Shown: positions 17,095-26,030 of the stretch, in pieces | Layout: each line of letters begins with the position of its first letter | Numbering within the stretch: the stretch's first letter is position 1 | Source: an uncultured Bacteroidota bacterium | GTDB lineage: Bacteria; Bacteroidota; Bacteroidia; Bacteroidales; F082 | DNA: 41,481 nucleotides | NCBI GenBank assembly: GCA_903891085.1 | Contig: CAITDJ010000078.1 | Location: 1-41,481 of the forward strand | Reading direction: 5' to 3' | Program-made: the position numbers and the translations under genes | The notes under the pieces: model-generated | Databases searched by the model: none | What the model saw: only the letters and a program-made list of their open reading frames with translations | Told to the model about the DNA's origin: nothing

Positions 17095-18014
17095 CAAAGA
17101 CTAGGATTTTCGTAAATTTCTTTGTCAAATAAATGTTTTATATGCCAGCCGATTGCCCGGTAGTAGGCGTAAAACAGATTTATTTTTCCTTTTAAAAGAT
17201 ATGTAAAAGCATTTTTCGGAATGGCCACAAATAGTTGATAGGCAATGCCTGCATAAAAATCATAACCTTCTACATTTCTGCGCATAAAAACCAGACGATT
17301 CCGGTTAAGGTAATAGATTTTCAATGCACTTAGTTTTCCTGTGCTAATTGATTCTTTATGAAGTACATGTGAATCATGAACAAAATATATCTTGTAACCT
17401 GCATTCTTGATTCTTACGCACCAATCTGCTTCTTCATAATAGAGAAAGAAGATATATGACATCAATCCAATCTTTTTCACAATTTCCATGGGTACCATCA
17501 TGGCGGCACCATGGGCATAGGCCGTTTCGTAATCTGAATTGTACTGACCAACGTCTTTTGTCTTATTTCCGATTGCGAAATTCCGCATCGTCACATAATT
17601 AATAGGTGTATAGCCAGCATATTGAATTGTATCAGGCTGATAATAAAACTTAATTAATGGACTTACAGCACCAATTTCAGGATTCAATTGAAGTTTTCTA
17701 ACCAATGGCTCCATGAAACCTGCAGGTACTTCAATGTCGTTATTCAGTAATAAAACAAATTCACCTCTGGCACGCATCAAACCAAAATTGTTCCCTGCAG
17801 CAAATCCATAATTGATAGGATTTTCAATGAAAACCACATTTGGATACCTTAGTTTGATAATCCTCGGATTATCAGTAGGGGAGGCATTATCAATCACAAT
17901 TACCTCAAAATTCGGGTAGGTAATTTTATTCAACGATTCCAACAAGGCACAGGTAACTTCAGCCTGATTGTAGTTGACTGTTATAATTGAAACCAAAGGG
18001 TATTTGCTCGCCAT
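17094..18014 (-). CDS. GT2 rhamnosyltransferase-like enzyme (copy A)
   Basis: A soluble GT2 of 306 residues like the WbbL-type rhamnosyltransferases. Visible motifs are the start VSIITVNYNQAEVT, VIDNASPTDNPRII, the LGF-type loop NYGFAAGNNFG, the DxD-like LLNNDIEVP and the base region FLYYEEADWCVRIKNAGYKI. The C-terminal helical part may lie along the membrane. It is closely related to the gene at 19264-20196 and is followed, with a one-base overlap, by a membrane GT2, so the gene pair as a whole is duplicated. The sugar donor (dTDP-rhamnose or another) is inferred from family likeness only. Confidence 0.88.
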   Translation of the reverse strand: MASKYPLVSIITVNYNQAEVTCALLESLNKITYPNFEVIVIDNASPTDNPRIIKLRYPNVVFIENPINYGFAAGNNFGLMRARGEFVLLLNNDIEVPAGFMEPLVRKLQLNPEIGAVSPLIKFYYQPDTIQYAGYTPINYVTMRNFAIGNKTKDVGQYNSDYETAYAHGAAMMVPMEIVKKIGLMSYIFFLYYEEADWCVRIKNAGYKIYFVHDSHVLHKESISTGKLSALKIYYLNRNRLVFMRRNVEGYDFYAGIAYQLFVAIPKNAFTYLLKGKINLFYAYYRAIGWHIKHLFDKEIYENPSL

Positions 18015-18034
18015 TTAGTATAATTTGCAGTTAA

Positions 18035-19261
18035 TTAGTGTTTTCTTTCGGTATCACCCGAAATTGAGTGTGTGGTATGGATAAAACGTTTGCTAGCGCC
18101 TCTGATTTGTAATAAACTCATTATCATTAAGATAAAGCCATGTGGTAATGATAATAATGCAATAAATGTCTTTTTTGTATAGTATTTTTTTGGTACAGTC
18201 AGGGTAACCGTAAAAGCAGTTAATACGAATATTGTTAACCAATAATAATATCCCAATACAAAATAGTCACTAATTATTGTAAGCTTAAAAAAGTGGACAA
18301 TGGCTGAAGTAAGGGTAAACAAAAAGAGGATTCCGATTAAGAGAATTCTTGGTGGCTGAATCATTTGGATTACTTTATCAAAATAATCGAAGTTTCCATT
18401 ACGGATAAGATGAAAAAGACCATCGAAAAAGTAATGTTTAAAATGACTCAATTGTGCTGCAATCCATCTCCTGCGTTGGTTTACAAAAACATCTGATTTT
18501 TGTGTTTTTTCATCATAAATATATGCATCTTCAATGTATTCAATTTTGTAATTTTTATGTAATAATCTCATTTCCATTTCTTTATCTTCCCCAACAGAAT
18601 CAATTCCTGCCATAAACTGTTTGTATATAGGATAGCTGATCCCCATTCCAGATCCAATCAAAGCTGATGAAAGCCCAAGAACACGATGTCCTTTTCTGAA
18701 AATGCTATTGTTTATTTCTTCACTTATTGCATCTAATACTGCAAATGAGGTGTTGGTATTTTTGGCAGTCCTGTGCCCCTGAACAGCTACAAATCCCTGA
18801 TTAAAAGCTTCGTTTATCTTGTTCAATACATTTGGTGCCATCACATTATCAGCATCTAAAATCATAGCGATGTCATAATTATCACCAATAATTTCCATGC
18901 ATTTATTCAGTGCTTTTGATTTTTTGCTAATCTCAAAAACCACCTCAACAACCCTGATTGGCAACGCACGAAGCGATGCAAGGGTTGCAGGTTTAAATGA
19001 ATCGGCAATTACTATTACTTCAAATAAGTCCTTGGGATAATCCTGCTTCAGGGCTTCTCTGGCAACATCAATGATCACAGTATCTTCTTTATAACCAGGA
19101 ATCATCACTGCAAACCGATTCATCTTATTGGTCTTTAACTTATGGATTTTTTTTGGGAACACAGATGCTATTCCATACACCAATACGTACAAAGTAGATA
19201 AGGCCAGATATGTATAAATTCCAACTTCAATAATACCTACAATAATTTTTAATGTAATCAT
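18035..19261 (-). CDS. Membrane GT2 with processive-type QxxRW motif (copy B)
   Basis: A 408-residue paralogue of the gene at 15886-17094, with the same layout: N-terminal helix, GT-A core (FAVMIPGYKEDT, AMILDADN), the catalytic acidic motif GEDKEMEMRLL, the QRRRW motif, and C-terminal membrane helices. The gap to the upstream partner (19264) is only 2 bases and to the downstream copy A pair about 20 bases. The ATG at 19261 is the natural start. The two copies have diverged mostly in the membrane part and around the acidic motif, which suggests different acceptors. Function inferred: inner-membrane transferase for the EPS chain. Confidence 0.88.
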   Translation of the reverse strand: MITLKIIVGIIEVGIYTYLALSTLYVLVYGIASVFPKKIHKLKTNKMNRFAVMIPGYKEDTVIIDVAREALKQDYPKDLFEVIVIADSFKPATLASLRALPIRVVEVVFEISKKSKALNKCMEIIGDNYDIAMILDADNVMAPNVLNKINEAFNQGFVAVQGHRTAKNTNTSFAVLDAISEEINNSIFRKGHRVLGLSSALIGSGMGISYPIYKQFMAGIDSVGEDKEMEMRLLHKNYKIEYIEDAYIYDEKTQKSDVFVNQRRRWIAAQLSHFKHYFFDGLFHLIRNGNFDYFDKVIQMIQPPRILLIGILFLFTLTSAIVHFFKLTIISDYFVLGYYYWLTIFVLTAFTVTLTVPKKYYTKKTFIALLSLPHGFILMIMSLLQIRGASKRFIHTTHSISGDTERKH

Positions 19262-19263
19262 AA

Positions 19264-20196
19264 TTAATAAGTTAGTTTATCTGTTTTATATACTTCTTTA
19301 TGATGAGTCAGGTTCCAGTACATTGCCCGCCAGAAGGCATGTATCAGATCAAGACGGCCTTTAAGAAGATAACCGAGTGTTATTTTTGGCACCGTTATGA
19401 GGTAAATATACAATAAGCTAAGAATTTTCACAAATCCGGCGGAATTTCGTCTTGCATATAGCACACGCCCACGAGTCATATAATAAATCTGAAACGGGCT
19501 GTTTTTTACAGTAGAAATTGATTCTTTATGAAAGACCAACGATTTTCCTTGATAATAAATTTTATAGCCGGCGTGTTTGATGTGAGACGCCCAATCATGC
19601 TCTTCATAATAAAGAAAAAAAACTTCGGTCATTAATCCGACTTTTTCGGCAACCACTCTGGGGACAAGCATTGCTGCGCCAAATATAGATCCTGTTTCGC
19701 ATGTCATATTGTATTGGCCTTTGTCTTCTTCACCAAATCCAATGGCAAAATTCCTTGTTGTTATAGCGTTTAAAGGAGTGAAACCAGCAAATTGAAGGAT
19801 ATTTTTTGAATGAAAATATTGAATTCTTGGACTAACCATACCGATTTCCGGATTCTTCTCTAATAATTCTACCATTGGTTCCAAAAAACCTGGTTCGACT
19901 TCAGTGTCATTGTTGATGAAAAGAAGGTAATCGCCTTTTGCTTTTCTGACAGCAACATTATTTCCTCCGGCAAACCCAAGGTTTTTCTCTGTTTTAACGA
20001 AATGTATATCAGGAAACTTCTCTTTAATTACATCCGGGTTTTCAGTTGGCGATGCATTGTCAACCACCCAAATTTCATAATTTGGATAAGTGCAATGCCG
20101 CATCGATTCGAGAAACTCGAGTGTTACTGCGGCTTGATTATAATTGATGGTGATGATTGATACAAGAGGAAAGTCTTTTGGGTTTTCAGTTTTCAT
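19264..20196 (-). CDS. GT2 rhamnosyltransferase-like enzyme (copy B)
   Basis: A 310-residue GT2 with VSIITINYNQAAVTLEFL, WVVDNASPTENPDVI, the loop NLGFAGGNNVAV, the metal-binding FINNDTEVEPGF and FLYYEEHDWASHIKHAGYKI. It resembles the WbbL family and is a paralogue of the gene at 17094-18014 (shared ETGSIFGAAMLVP/ETAYAHGAAMMVP region, shared YLLKGR/YLLKGK end). The gene follows the Wzy-like gene with a 58-base gap and is 2 bases ahead of its membrane GT2 partner. Probable role: early sugar addition to the lipid-linked repeat unit in the cytoplasm. Confidence 0.88.
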   Translation of the reverse strand: MKTENPKDFPLVSIITINYNQAAVTLEFLESMRHCTYPNYEIWVVDNASPTENPDVIKEKFPDIHFVKTEKNLGFAGGNNVAVRKAKGDYLLFINNDTEVEPGFLEPMVELLEKNPEIGMVSPRIQYFHSKNILQFAGFTPLNAITTRNFAIGFGEEDKGQYNMTCETGSIFGAAMLVPRVVAEKVGLMTEVFFLYYEEHDWASHIKHAGYKIYYQGKSLVFHKESISTVKNSPFQIYYMTRGRVLYARRNSAGFVKILSLLYIYLITVPKITLGYLLKGRLDLIHAFWRAMYWNLTHHKEVYKTDKLTY

Positions 20197-20254
20197 CTCC
20201 GATTAATTTAAAATATTGATCGAAGATAAAACATTTCAACAGATCAAAAAACAT

Positions 20255-21751
20255 TTATGTCTTGCTTTTTAACGACCAGGGGTTAATATTTTTAGAAACC
20301 GCAAAAATATACTCACGATCAAGTTGCTGACTTACAAAAATAAAAATCCAGCTCAAATAGATAAGAATCCCTGTGGGCATCTGACCAAGAACTCCATTAC
20401 CGTAGCTCGCTCCCATGATGCCTGTAAAACCGCACATGAGAGCACTCATTATTCCCTTGAGTTCGGGTGTTTTTAGCCGGAACATAATTATAAATGATCC
20501 TTTAATAAGGATATATGCTAATATAAACAAGTGAAGAATAAGTCCGATAATTCCCTGCTCGGCCCAAATTTGAACATACCAGCTATCCGTTGCAATCTGT
20601 GCAAGAAAACCTTGAGGGGAAAATCTTTTTCCCCAGTCCCCAGCACTACCAATTCCACCGCCAAATGGCCGGGATGCGAGATAACCACCAAGAATTTTTC
20701 TGTTTTCAAGACGAACCAAATAGGATGCATCCTCTTCCGGAACAAAGGCGGTACGCATACGACGTATTTGAGAATTACTTTGTCCGATATAGGTATAAGC
20801 AAAGAAAGCATAAACCAATCCCAGGGTTAAACCACCTATTATCAGGGCTCTGAAATTCTTCCGATGTGCAATATAGGTGATTCCTGCCACCATTGGAACG
20901 ATCATGGCTCCACGGGTTCCTGAAATCATCATTCCCCATAAGCCCATAACGCCCATTATTGAAAAAAAGACTTTGTTGCTGAAACCTTTTACATTCATAG
21001 CAACGAGTAATCCAACTGTCCCTGCTGCTCCCTGGGCAGCACCAAACTGACCTGCATCACTGAAAAACGAAAAAGCACGCAGTTCACCAAAAATAATGTG
21101 AGTGACTCCACCAATAGTATCTATCCAAAATTGTTCAGCATAATCAAGACCAATATATATCTGCTGTAATCCTTTGAGTGTGGCTAAAATTGAAAAAATA
21201 CCCCATAAATAGAGAAAAATATACAAAAACCGAAGCCGATTGAAAATCATCAATCCAACAGGAATAATAAGGAACATGTACAACGACATGCCACGCATAG
21301 CATAGAACCATGCTGTCCGACTTAGTACTTCAGGATTAAAAAGCTGCAACACAGAGTAGGAAAACCAAATTAATGAAAGATAGGTAAGATCACGATTTGC
21401 CTGTTGCCAATCGAGTTTACTGTAAAAATACCTGAAGAATACAGAAACGTAGGTCAAAACTAAAAAACCATCAATCGTTAATCCGAACGGAACATTTGGA
21501 ATATAACGGGTTAAACCAATTGCAACAAAACCTAGAACCAAAATTGTATAAATACCAATGCGTGGCTCGTTGAGAAACCGGTTGAAGTAAACAATAACAG
21601 GGAATAGGCCCAACAGGGCAATTGCCACGATTAATCCTCCTTTAGCAATAATGATTCCAAGGACAATCGTAGCAAAAATCAGCAATGCGATCACCAAAGG
21701 GTGTTCGAGTTTGCTTGCTCCGGGTTTGTCTTTAAGAAAAGAAAACATCAT
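20255..21751 (-). CDS. O-antigen ligase/polymerase family protein (Wzy-like)
   Basis: A polytopic membrane protein of 498 residues with about 10-12 helices. The Wzy_C/O-antigen ligase region is seen in FSFFSDAGQFGAAQGAAGT followed by MMISGTRGAMIVPMVAG, and a long outer loop (about residues 315-385) holds RRMRTAF and RPFGGGIGSAGDWGKRF, with the basic residues expected for binding lipid pyrophosphate. The function would be joining repeat units on the outer face of the inner membrane. It starts with ATGATG at 21751, 26 bases after the flippase gene. A ligase rather than polymerase role cannot be excluded, but the Wzx and Wzz-like neighbours favour polymerase. Confidence 0.85.
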   Translation of the reverse strand: MMFSFLKDKPGASKLEHPLVIALLIFATIVLGIIIAKGGLIVAIALLGLFPVIVYFNRFLNEPRIGIYTILVLGFVAIGLTRYIPNVPFGLTIDGFLVLTYVSVFFRYFYSKLDWQQANRDLTYLSLIWFSYSVLQLFNPEVLSRTAWFYAMRGMSLYMFLIIPVGLMIFNRLRFLYIFLYLWGIFSILATLKGLQQIYIGLDYAEQFWIDTIGGVTHIIFGELRAFSFFSDAGQFGAAQGAAGTVGLLVAMNVKGFSNKVFFSIMGVMGLWGMMISGTRGAMIVPMVAGITYIAHRKNFRALIIGGLTLGLVYAFFAYTYIGQSNSQIRRMRTAFVPEEDASYLVRLENRKILGGYLASRPFGGGIGSAGDWGKRFSPQGFLAQIATDSWYVQIWAEQGIIGLILHLFILAYILIKGSFIIMFRLKTPELKGIMSALMCGFTGIMGASYGNGVLGQMPTGILIYLSWIFIFVSQQLDREYIFAVSKNINPWSLKSKT

Positions 21752-21777
21752 AAGGCTAAATTAATTAGCAAAGTTAA

Positions 21778-23211
21778 TCAATGTAATTTCATAAATACTT
21801 GTTTTGCAAATTGAATAGCAGATGAAAAACCGATGCTAAAAATATCGCGAAAACGAAGGTTTAATGATTCATTCAAATACTTAAAACCGATAGCTATACC
21901 AATGATGGTGAAAATAATTGACACAAATGCAACCAATTCAAGGGTTTTTATCATGGCAGATGCATGCGCCATATCATAGGCAACATCTGGTGCAACAGCA
22001 TTTCCAAACACTAAAACGACCCATGAAAAGCCCAATACAATTCCCGATAAACCAAAAACAGCAATAATATCACCTACAATATTTGATGATGCCATATAAA
22101 TTACCTTGATAAAGTTTTGTTTTGGTTTATTTACACTATCCAGGGTAACGCCAATAAATCTGTCAACCGGTAAAAACAACCCATAGATACAGAATAACCT
22201 AAAAATATTTGCTGTAATAATATAGTCAGATCCTCCAATAATATAGACGATTTGTTCGGCAAATATGAAACAAAAAAGCATGACAGGAATCAATAAAAAG
22301 GTTGTTCCCCCTGCATTCTGATAGAATAATTGTTTAACTTTTTCATTGTCATTATCAATGCTTGCTTTTGACATGGCAGGGAAAGCGGTTGCAGCAAAAC
22401 TCCTGAGTGGTATTTCTATTATCTCAGTCAGTTTGAGCGGTATACTATACAAGGCTACGCCTGTTGTGCCTAAAAAAGGACTTAATCCAATAATAAAGGT
22501 ATCAGCACTTCTGAGAAGATTGCTTCCAATAAGGGTACCTGTAGTATATTTTCCGAAATCAAGTATTGTTTTGCTCGCCGCCCGTGTTGCATGAAACAGG
22601 TACCTGATTCCATCCCAGTTAAGCATACTCGCAATGACTGAACTAATAAAGTTTGTTGCCATATAGGCGAACAGTATTCCCTGAATATCAAACTTAAAAA
22701 AGAAATTTAAGGAAATAAAAACCATAAAGGAGCCAACGTTTATTAAACGTAGCCAAAGCATACTATCGAATTTCATTTTTGCCTGAAGCACAGCCTGTGC
22801 ATTATTGAAAGGCAGGGTTAAAAACGAATAGACAGGATACCAAATAAAAAACATAGCAAATCCTGAATTTCTGATACCATCAGTAAATATAAGGTATATA
22901 AGAATTGTAAGTACAGAGATACCAATGGTTGAAATGAGATTTATCAAATTATTTGAGCCCATCAGATTTTTCGCTTCAGTTTCATTTGCGGATGATAAAA
23001 ACCGCGTTATTGCGGTACGGGTTATCCCAAAACGAAGCATATCGATGAAATTGCTCATGGAAATGAACAACACCCATTCGCCAAAGATTTCCTGAGGCAA
23101 CATTCGAACAAGCATGAAAAAACTCAGAAATCCAAATACGGCAACCAAGCCATTGTTAGCAAGCGAAAGAAAATTGTTATTGGTTAAGATTTTCTTAATA
23201 AGTCCATTCAC
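21778..23211 (-). CDS. Oligosaccharide flippase (Wzx-like, MATE/MVF superfamily)
   Basis: The 477-residue protein has about 12-14 membrane helices and matches the polysaccharide biosynthesis/flippase pattern: FLSLANNGLVAVFGFLSFFM at the start, then LRFGITRTAITRF and GSNLLRSADTFIIG. It would turn undecaprenyl-linked repeat units from the cytoplasmic to the periplasmic face. The only good start is GTG at 23211, two bases after the stop of the co-polymerase gene; the next ATG would remove the first helix. This tight junction implies translational coupling. Confidence 0.88.
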   Translation of the reverse strand: MNGLIKKILTNNNFLSLANNGLVAVFGFLSFFMLVRMLPQEIFGEWVLFISMSNFIDMLRFGITRTAITRFLSSANETEAKNLMGSNNLINLISTIGISVLTILIYLIFTDGIRNSGFAMFFIWYPVYSFLTLPFNNAQAVLQAKMKFDSMLWLRLINVGSFMVFISLNFFFKFDIQGILFAYMATNFISSVIASMLNWDGIRYLFHATRAASKTILDFGKYTTGTLIGSNLLRSADTFIIGLSPFLGTTGVALYSIPLKLTEIIEIPLRSFAATAFPAMSKASIDNDNEKVKQLFYQNAGGTTFLLIPVMLFCFIFAEQIVYIIGGSDYIITANIFRLFCIYGLFLPVDRFIGVTLDSVNKPKQNFIKVIYMASSNIVGDIIAVFGLSGIVLGFSWVVLVFGNAVAPDVAYDMAHASAMIKTLELVAFVSIIFTIIGIAIGFKYLNESLNLRFRDIFSIGFSSAIQFAKQVFMKLH

Positions 23212-23213
23212 AG

Positions 23214-26018
23214 TTACACTTGATTTTCTTTAACCTGAATTCTGATACGCCCCGGAAAGGTTAATACATTTTTGATGCGGTACCAAGTTTGAGAGGTTTT
23301 TTTGACTTTAATGCCGGAGATTATTTCGGCAATCGCATAATCCTCTGCCTCATTAAGAAGAATCATTGGGGGCTCTTTCGACAAGTCTTTAATCATATCC
23401 AAGGCAGCGATATCAGCCTTATTCCAATGACTTGTTGCTTTCAACACCATCATCGAAACATCAACCTGATGCATCAACTCAATTGGATACCGATGAAATA
23501 TGATCGAAGGTATTTCAATAAAGATATAATCGTAACTGTAATTATCGCGGCGAAGAATATTGCTGTTGATCAGTTCTTTCAAGTTTCTGATTTCAGCAAA
23601 ATTGTCATTAATTTCGTAATTGTAATTCAGATTATTGTCAGTATCTTCAATTTCAGTTTCCTCACGATAATTTAAAACGAGAACCTTTTCACCGTAGGTG
23701 CGAAGTTTATTGGCCATTCTGGCAGTAAGAAATGACTTACCAACGCTATCCTGGGTACTGAAAATCAAAATGATAAATGGTTTTTGAGCAGGGTAGATTG
23801 AATGGTGTAATAACTTCATTTTCAGGTTTTGCACAATCATTTCAATCAACCTGTTGCTAACAAAAACCATATCCTGTAGTTTTGAATTGCTGCTAATATA
23901 CGGGAAAGCACCAGCCATTTTCAAACCAACTCTATCTAAAACACGTTCAGGACTTTTCATTGAAGCATCAAAATACTCAAGTACAAGAATGATGAAAGCA
24001 ACAAGCACAAAACCGATCAGGGCAGCAGCAACAACCAGATATTTAGCCTTTGATGGGTTCGCCTGCAATGGAAAATAGGGTGGGTCAACTATCTTTATAT
24101 TTGTTGCCATTTGCAGGTTTTGCTGTCGCATCTTCGCAAGATTATAACTACGAAGCAATTCAAGATAGGATTGTTCTGCAACAGTTATTTCCCTTTCGAT
24201 CCGTTTTAGCATGGCTCCCAATGGGGCAAAGCGCTGGTAAGTACGGACAAAATCCATTTTGCGTCGTGCAAGCACAACCAAACTTGCCTTGGCTTCTTCG
24301 TAAGAGAGGGCATTTTTTAACCATTCATCAAGCAGCGTACTGATCTGAATTCCCTGGGTTGAGTGACTATACAAATACAACTGATCAACATACAATTTAA
24401 TTTCGTCCCTCAACTGATCTGATTTCAAACGAAGCATGGCAATTTCGTCACCTATTCTTTCATCATAATCTTCGGCGAGTTCGTTGATGAGGATTTTTTC
24501 AGTCACGTCAGCGTACTGTTTTCTGCGTTGATTTATAATATCGCTCTTCAGGTAAATACTATCACGTCGGGTTAGTTTTGTTTCGAGTTCTTTTAATGCA
24601 GCTGATCCCTGCGCCATGCGCACCTGCTCATTTTGGTAATATAAATCCAGATCTTCTTTTTGAGCAGCAATATATTTTGTTTGCTCAGCATAGTTGATAA
24701 TATTGTTCTTTTTATTGAACTTCAACAATCTGTCTTCGGCAGCCTGCAATTGTCTGTCTGCAGAATCCACCTGTCGCTTGAAATAGGCTACTACCAAATC
24801 GGTTTGATTTTCTTTCAGCAGTTTGTAATTTTTAACAAACACCTGGGCAATTATTTTGAGCGTTTGTTGACAGATACCCGGATCATCAGACAGGTAGATT
24901 AATCTAACAAGGTCACTATTGTTGATCCTGTATATTTGCAGTGTTTTAATTGATTTAATACTGTAATGTTTACTTTCACCATAATGCAGTAATCCATAAA
25001 TGAAATTGGTATCACTCGAATTGTAGTAATTTGTAAAATTCTGTATAGTCTTCAAAAAATCACTTTCAATTATTCCTACCGGGATTACAGGATCTTTTTC
25101 GAGTGGAACAATTTCTGAATCCGCACTCATCCCATCATTATTATAATAGGAGGCTTCATCTGCATTAAAAACTTCTTCTGCAGGTTGATTGATAATTGCA
25201 TCCATCGAAAGACCTTCATCTTCATACAAACTGACTTCTTTGTCAGCTGATGCGACATCGGCAAAAAGATCGGAATCAAGGCCACTTAAAACGACTTTCT
25301 GACCAACTTTTAATTCCTGTGATGTAAAATCGTTCAATTCACGCAGTTTACTGATAGAAACACCATATCGTTGGGCGATGGTAAGAATGGATTCGCCTTT
25401 TTGAACAATATGAAATTTGGTTTCACTTCCAATGGCAGGGTCTGAAGTAATCGGCATGTCTTCTTTTGAAATGCCCTGACGTGTAATATTATTTGACGAA
25501 ACACCCTGATTCACAAGTTCCTGGACAGCTTTCGTTTTCTTTTTGTTTATTTCTTTTTCGAGGCCTCTTATTTCCTTTTCAAGATTTCTGATTTGTTCTT
25601 CTTTTTCACGTTCGATACCTGCTTTTCCGTTTTTAACAACTAAATCTTTTACCCGCTTAGGTACAAAATTCCTTAGTTTATCGAGATTAACATTGGAAAT
25701 ATACTGGGCATTGTAAGTTTCGAGGGAAAGATTTTGTGCAAGCAGCATAATGGCTGTTTCAACAATTGTTTGTCTTGAGTTAATTAGATTAATCAAGTTA
25801 TCAAATTGAGCACTTGTACTAAAAAAGTCGGTTGGTTTTTGGGCAGTTGATTCGATAGAGTATCCGGTAGTAATACCGGTATAGATAATGGTTTCGGATT
25901 CATACACTTTATCCTGATTACGTGTAAGGGCAAAAACAACAATTGCCAATAATAGGGGGATTGTTATAAGTAGTATAAGATTTTTTTGAAAAACCCGTAT
26001 GAATTGTGCTATATCCAT
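23214..26018 (-). CDS. Wzz/GumC-like polysaccharide co-polymerase with LysM domain and degenerate BY-kinase domain
   Basis: A 934-residue chain-length regulator. Order of parts: membrane helix (about 13-32), Wzz-type periplasmic start, a Lys/Glu coiled coil (134-170), a LysM domain (about 201-245; FHIVQKGESILTIAQRYGVS, LRELNDF, LKVGQKV), an acidic low-complexity linker (247-320), long coiled-coil periplasmic helices, a GNVR-like end (SYNLAKMRQQNLQMATNIKI), a second membrane helix (about 659-683) and a cytoplasmic P-loop domain. There the Walker A region is STQDSVGKSFL (Lys761), Walker A' reads LVLNYRE without its Asp, and Walker B is IFIEIPSI. No C-terminal Tyr cluster is present. It is therefore probably not a tyrosine kinase, though ATP binding may remain. 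The LysM insertion would bind peptidoglycan or glucan chains. Neighbours: TolC-like gene upstream, flippase downstream. Confidence 0.88.
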   Translation of the reverse strand: MDIAQFIRVFQKNLILLITIPLLLAIVVFALTRNQDKVYESETIIYTGITTGYSIESTAQKPTDFFSTSAQFDNLINLINSRQTIVETAIMLLAQNLSLETYNAQYISNVNLDKLRNFVPKRVKDLVVKNGKAGIEREKEEQIRNLEKEIRGLEKEINKKKTKAVQELVNQGVSSNNITRQGISKEDMPITSDPAIGSETKFHIVQKGESILTIAQRYGVSISKLRELNDFTSQELKVGQKVVLSGLDSDLFADVASADKEVSLYEDEGLSMDAIINQPAEEVFNADEASYYNNDGMSADSEIVPLEKDPVIPVGIIESDFLKTIQNFTNYYNSSDTNFIYGLLHYGESKHYSIKSIKTLQIYRINNSDLVRLIYLSDDPGICQQTLKIIAQVFVKNYKLLKENQTDLVVAYFKRQVDSADRQLQAAEDRLLKFNKKNNIINYAEQTKYIAAQKEDLDLYYQNEQVRMAQGSAALKELETKLTRRDSIYLKSDIINQRRKQYADVTEKILINELAEDYDERIGDEIAMLRLKSDQLRDEIKLYVDQLYLYSHSTQGIQISTLLDEWLKNALSYEEAKASLVVLARRKMDFVRTYQRFAPLGAMLKRIEREITVAEQSYLELLRSYNLAKMRQQNLQMATNIKIVDPPYFPLQANPSKAKYLVVAAALIGFVLVAFIILVLEYFDASMKSPERVLDRVGLKMAGAFPYISSNSKLQDMVFVSNRLIEMIVQNLKMKLLHHSIYPAQKPFIILIFSTQDSVGKSFLTARMANKLRTYGEKVLVLNYREETEIEDTDNNLNYNYEINDNFAEIRNLKELINSNILRRDNYSYDYIFIEIPSIIFHRYPIELMHQVDVSMMVLKATSHWNKADIAALDMIKDLSKEPPMILLNEAEDYAIAEIISGIKVKKTSQTWYRIKNVLTFPGRIRIQVKENQV
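25284..25418 (-). other. LysM domain coding segment within the co-polymerase gene
   Basis: Encodes residues about 201-245 of the co-polymerase. The pattern Y/FHIVQKGESILTIAQRYGVS followed by LRELNDF and LKVGQKVVL is a standard LysM glycan-binding module, and is not usual in Wzz/GumC proteins. Confidence 0.85.
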
Positions 26019-26030
26019 GTTATTGCTTTT

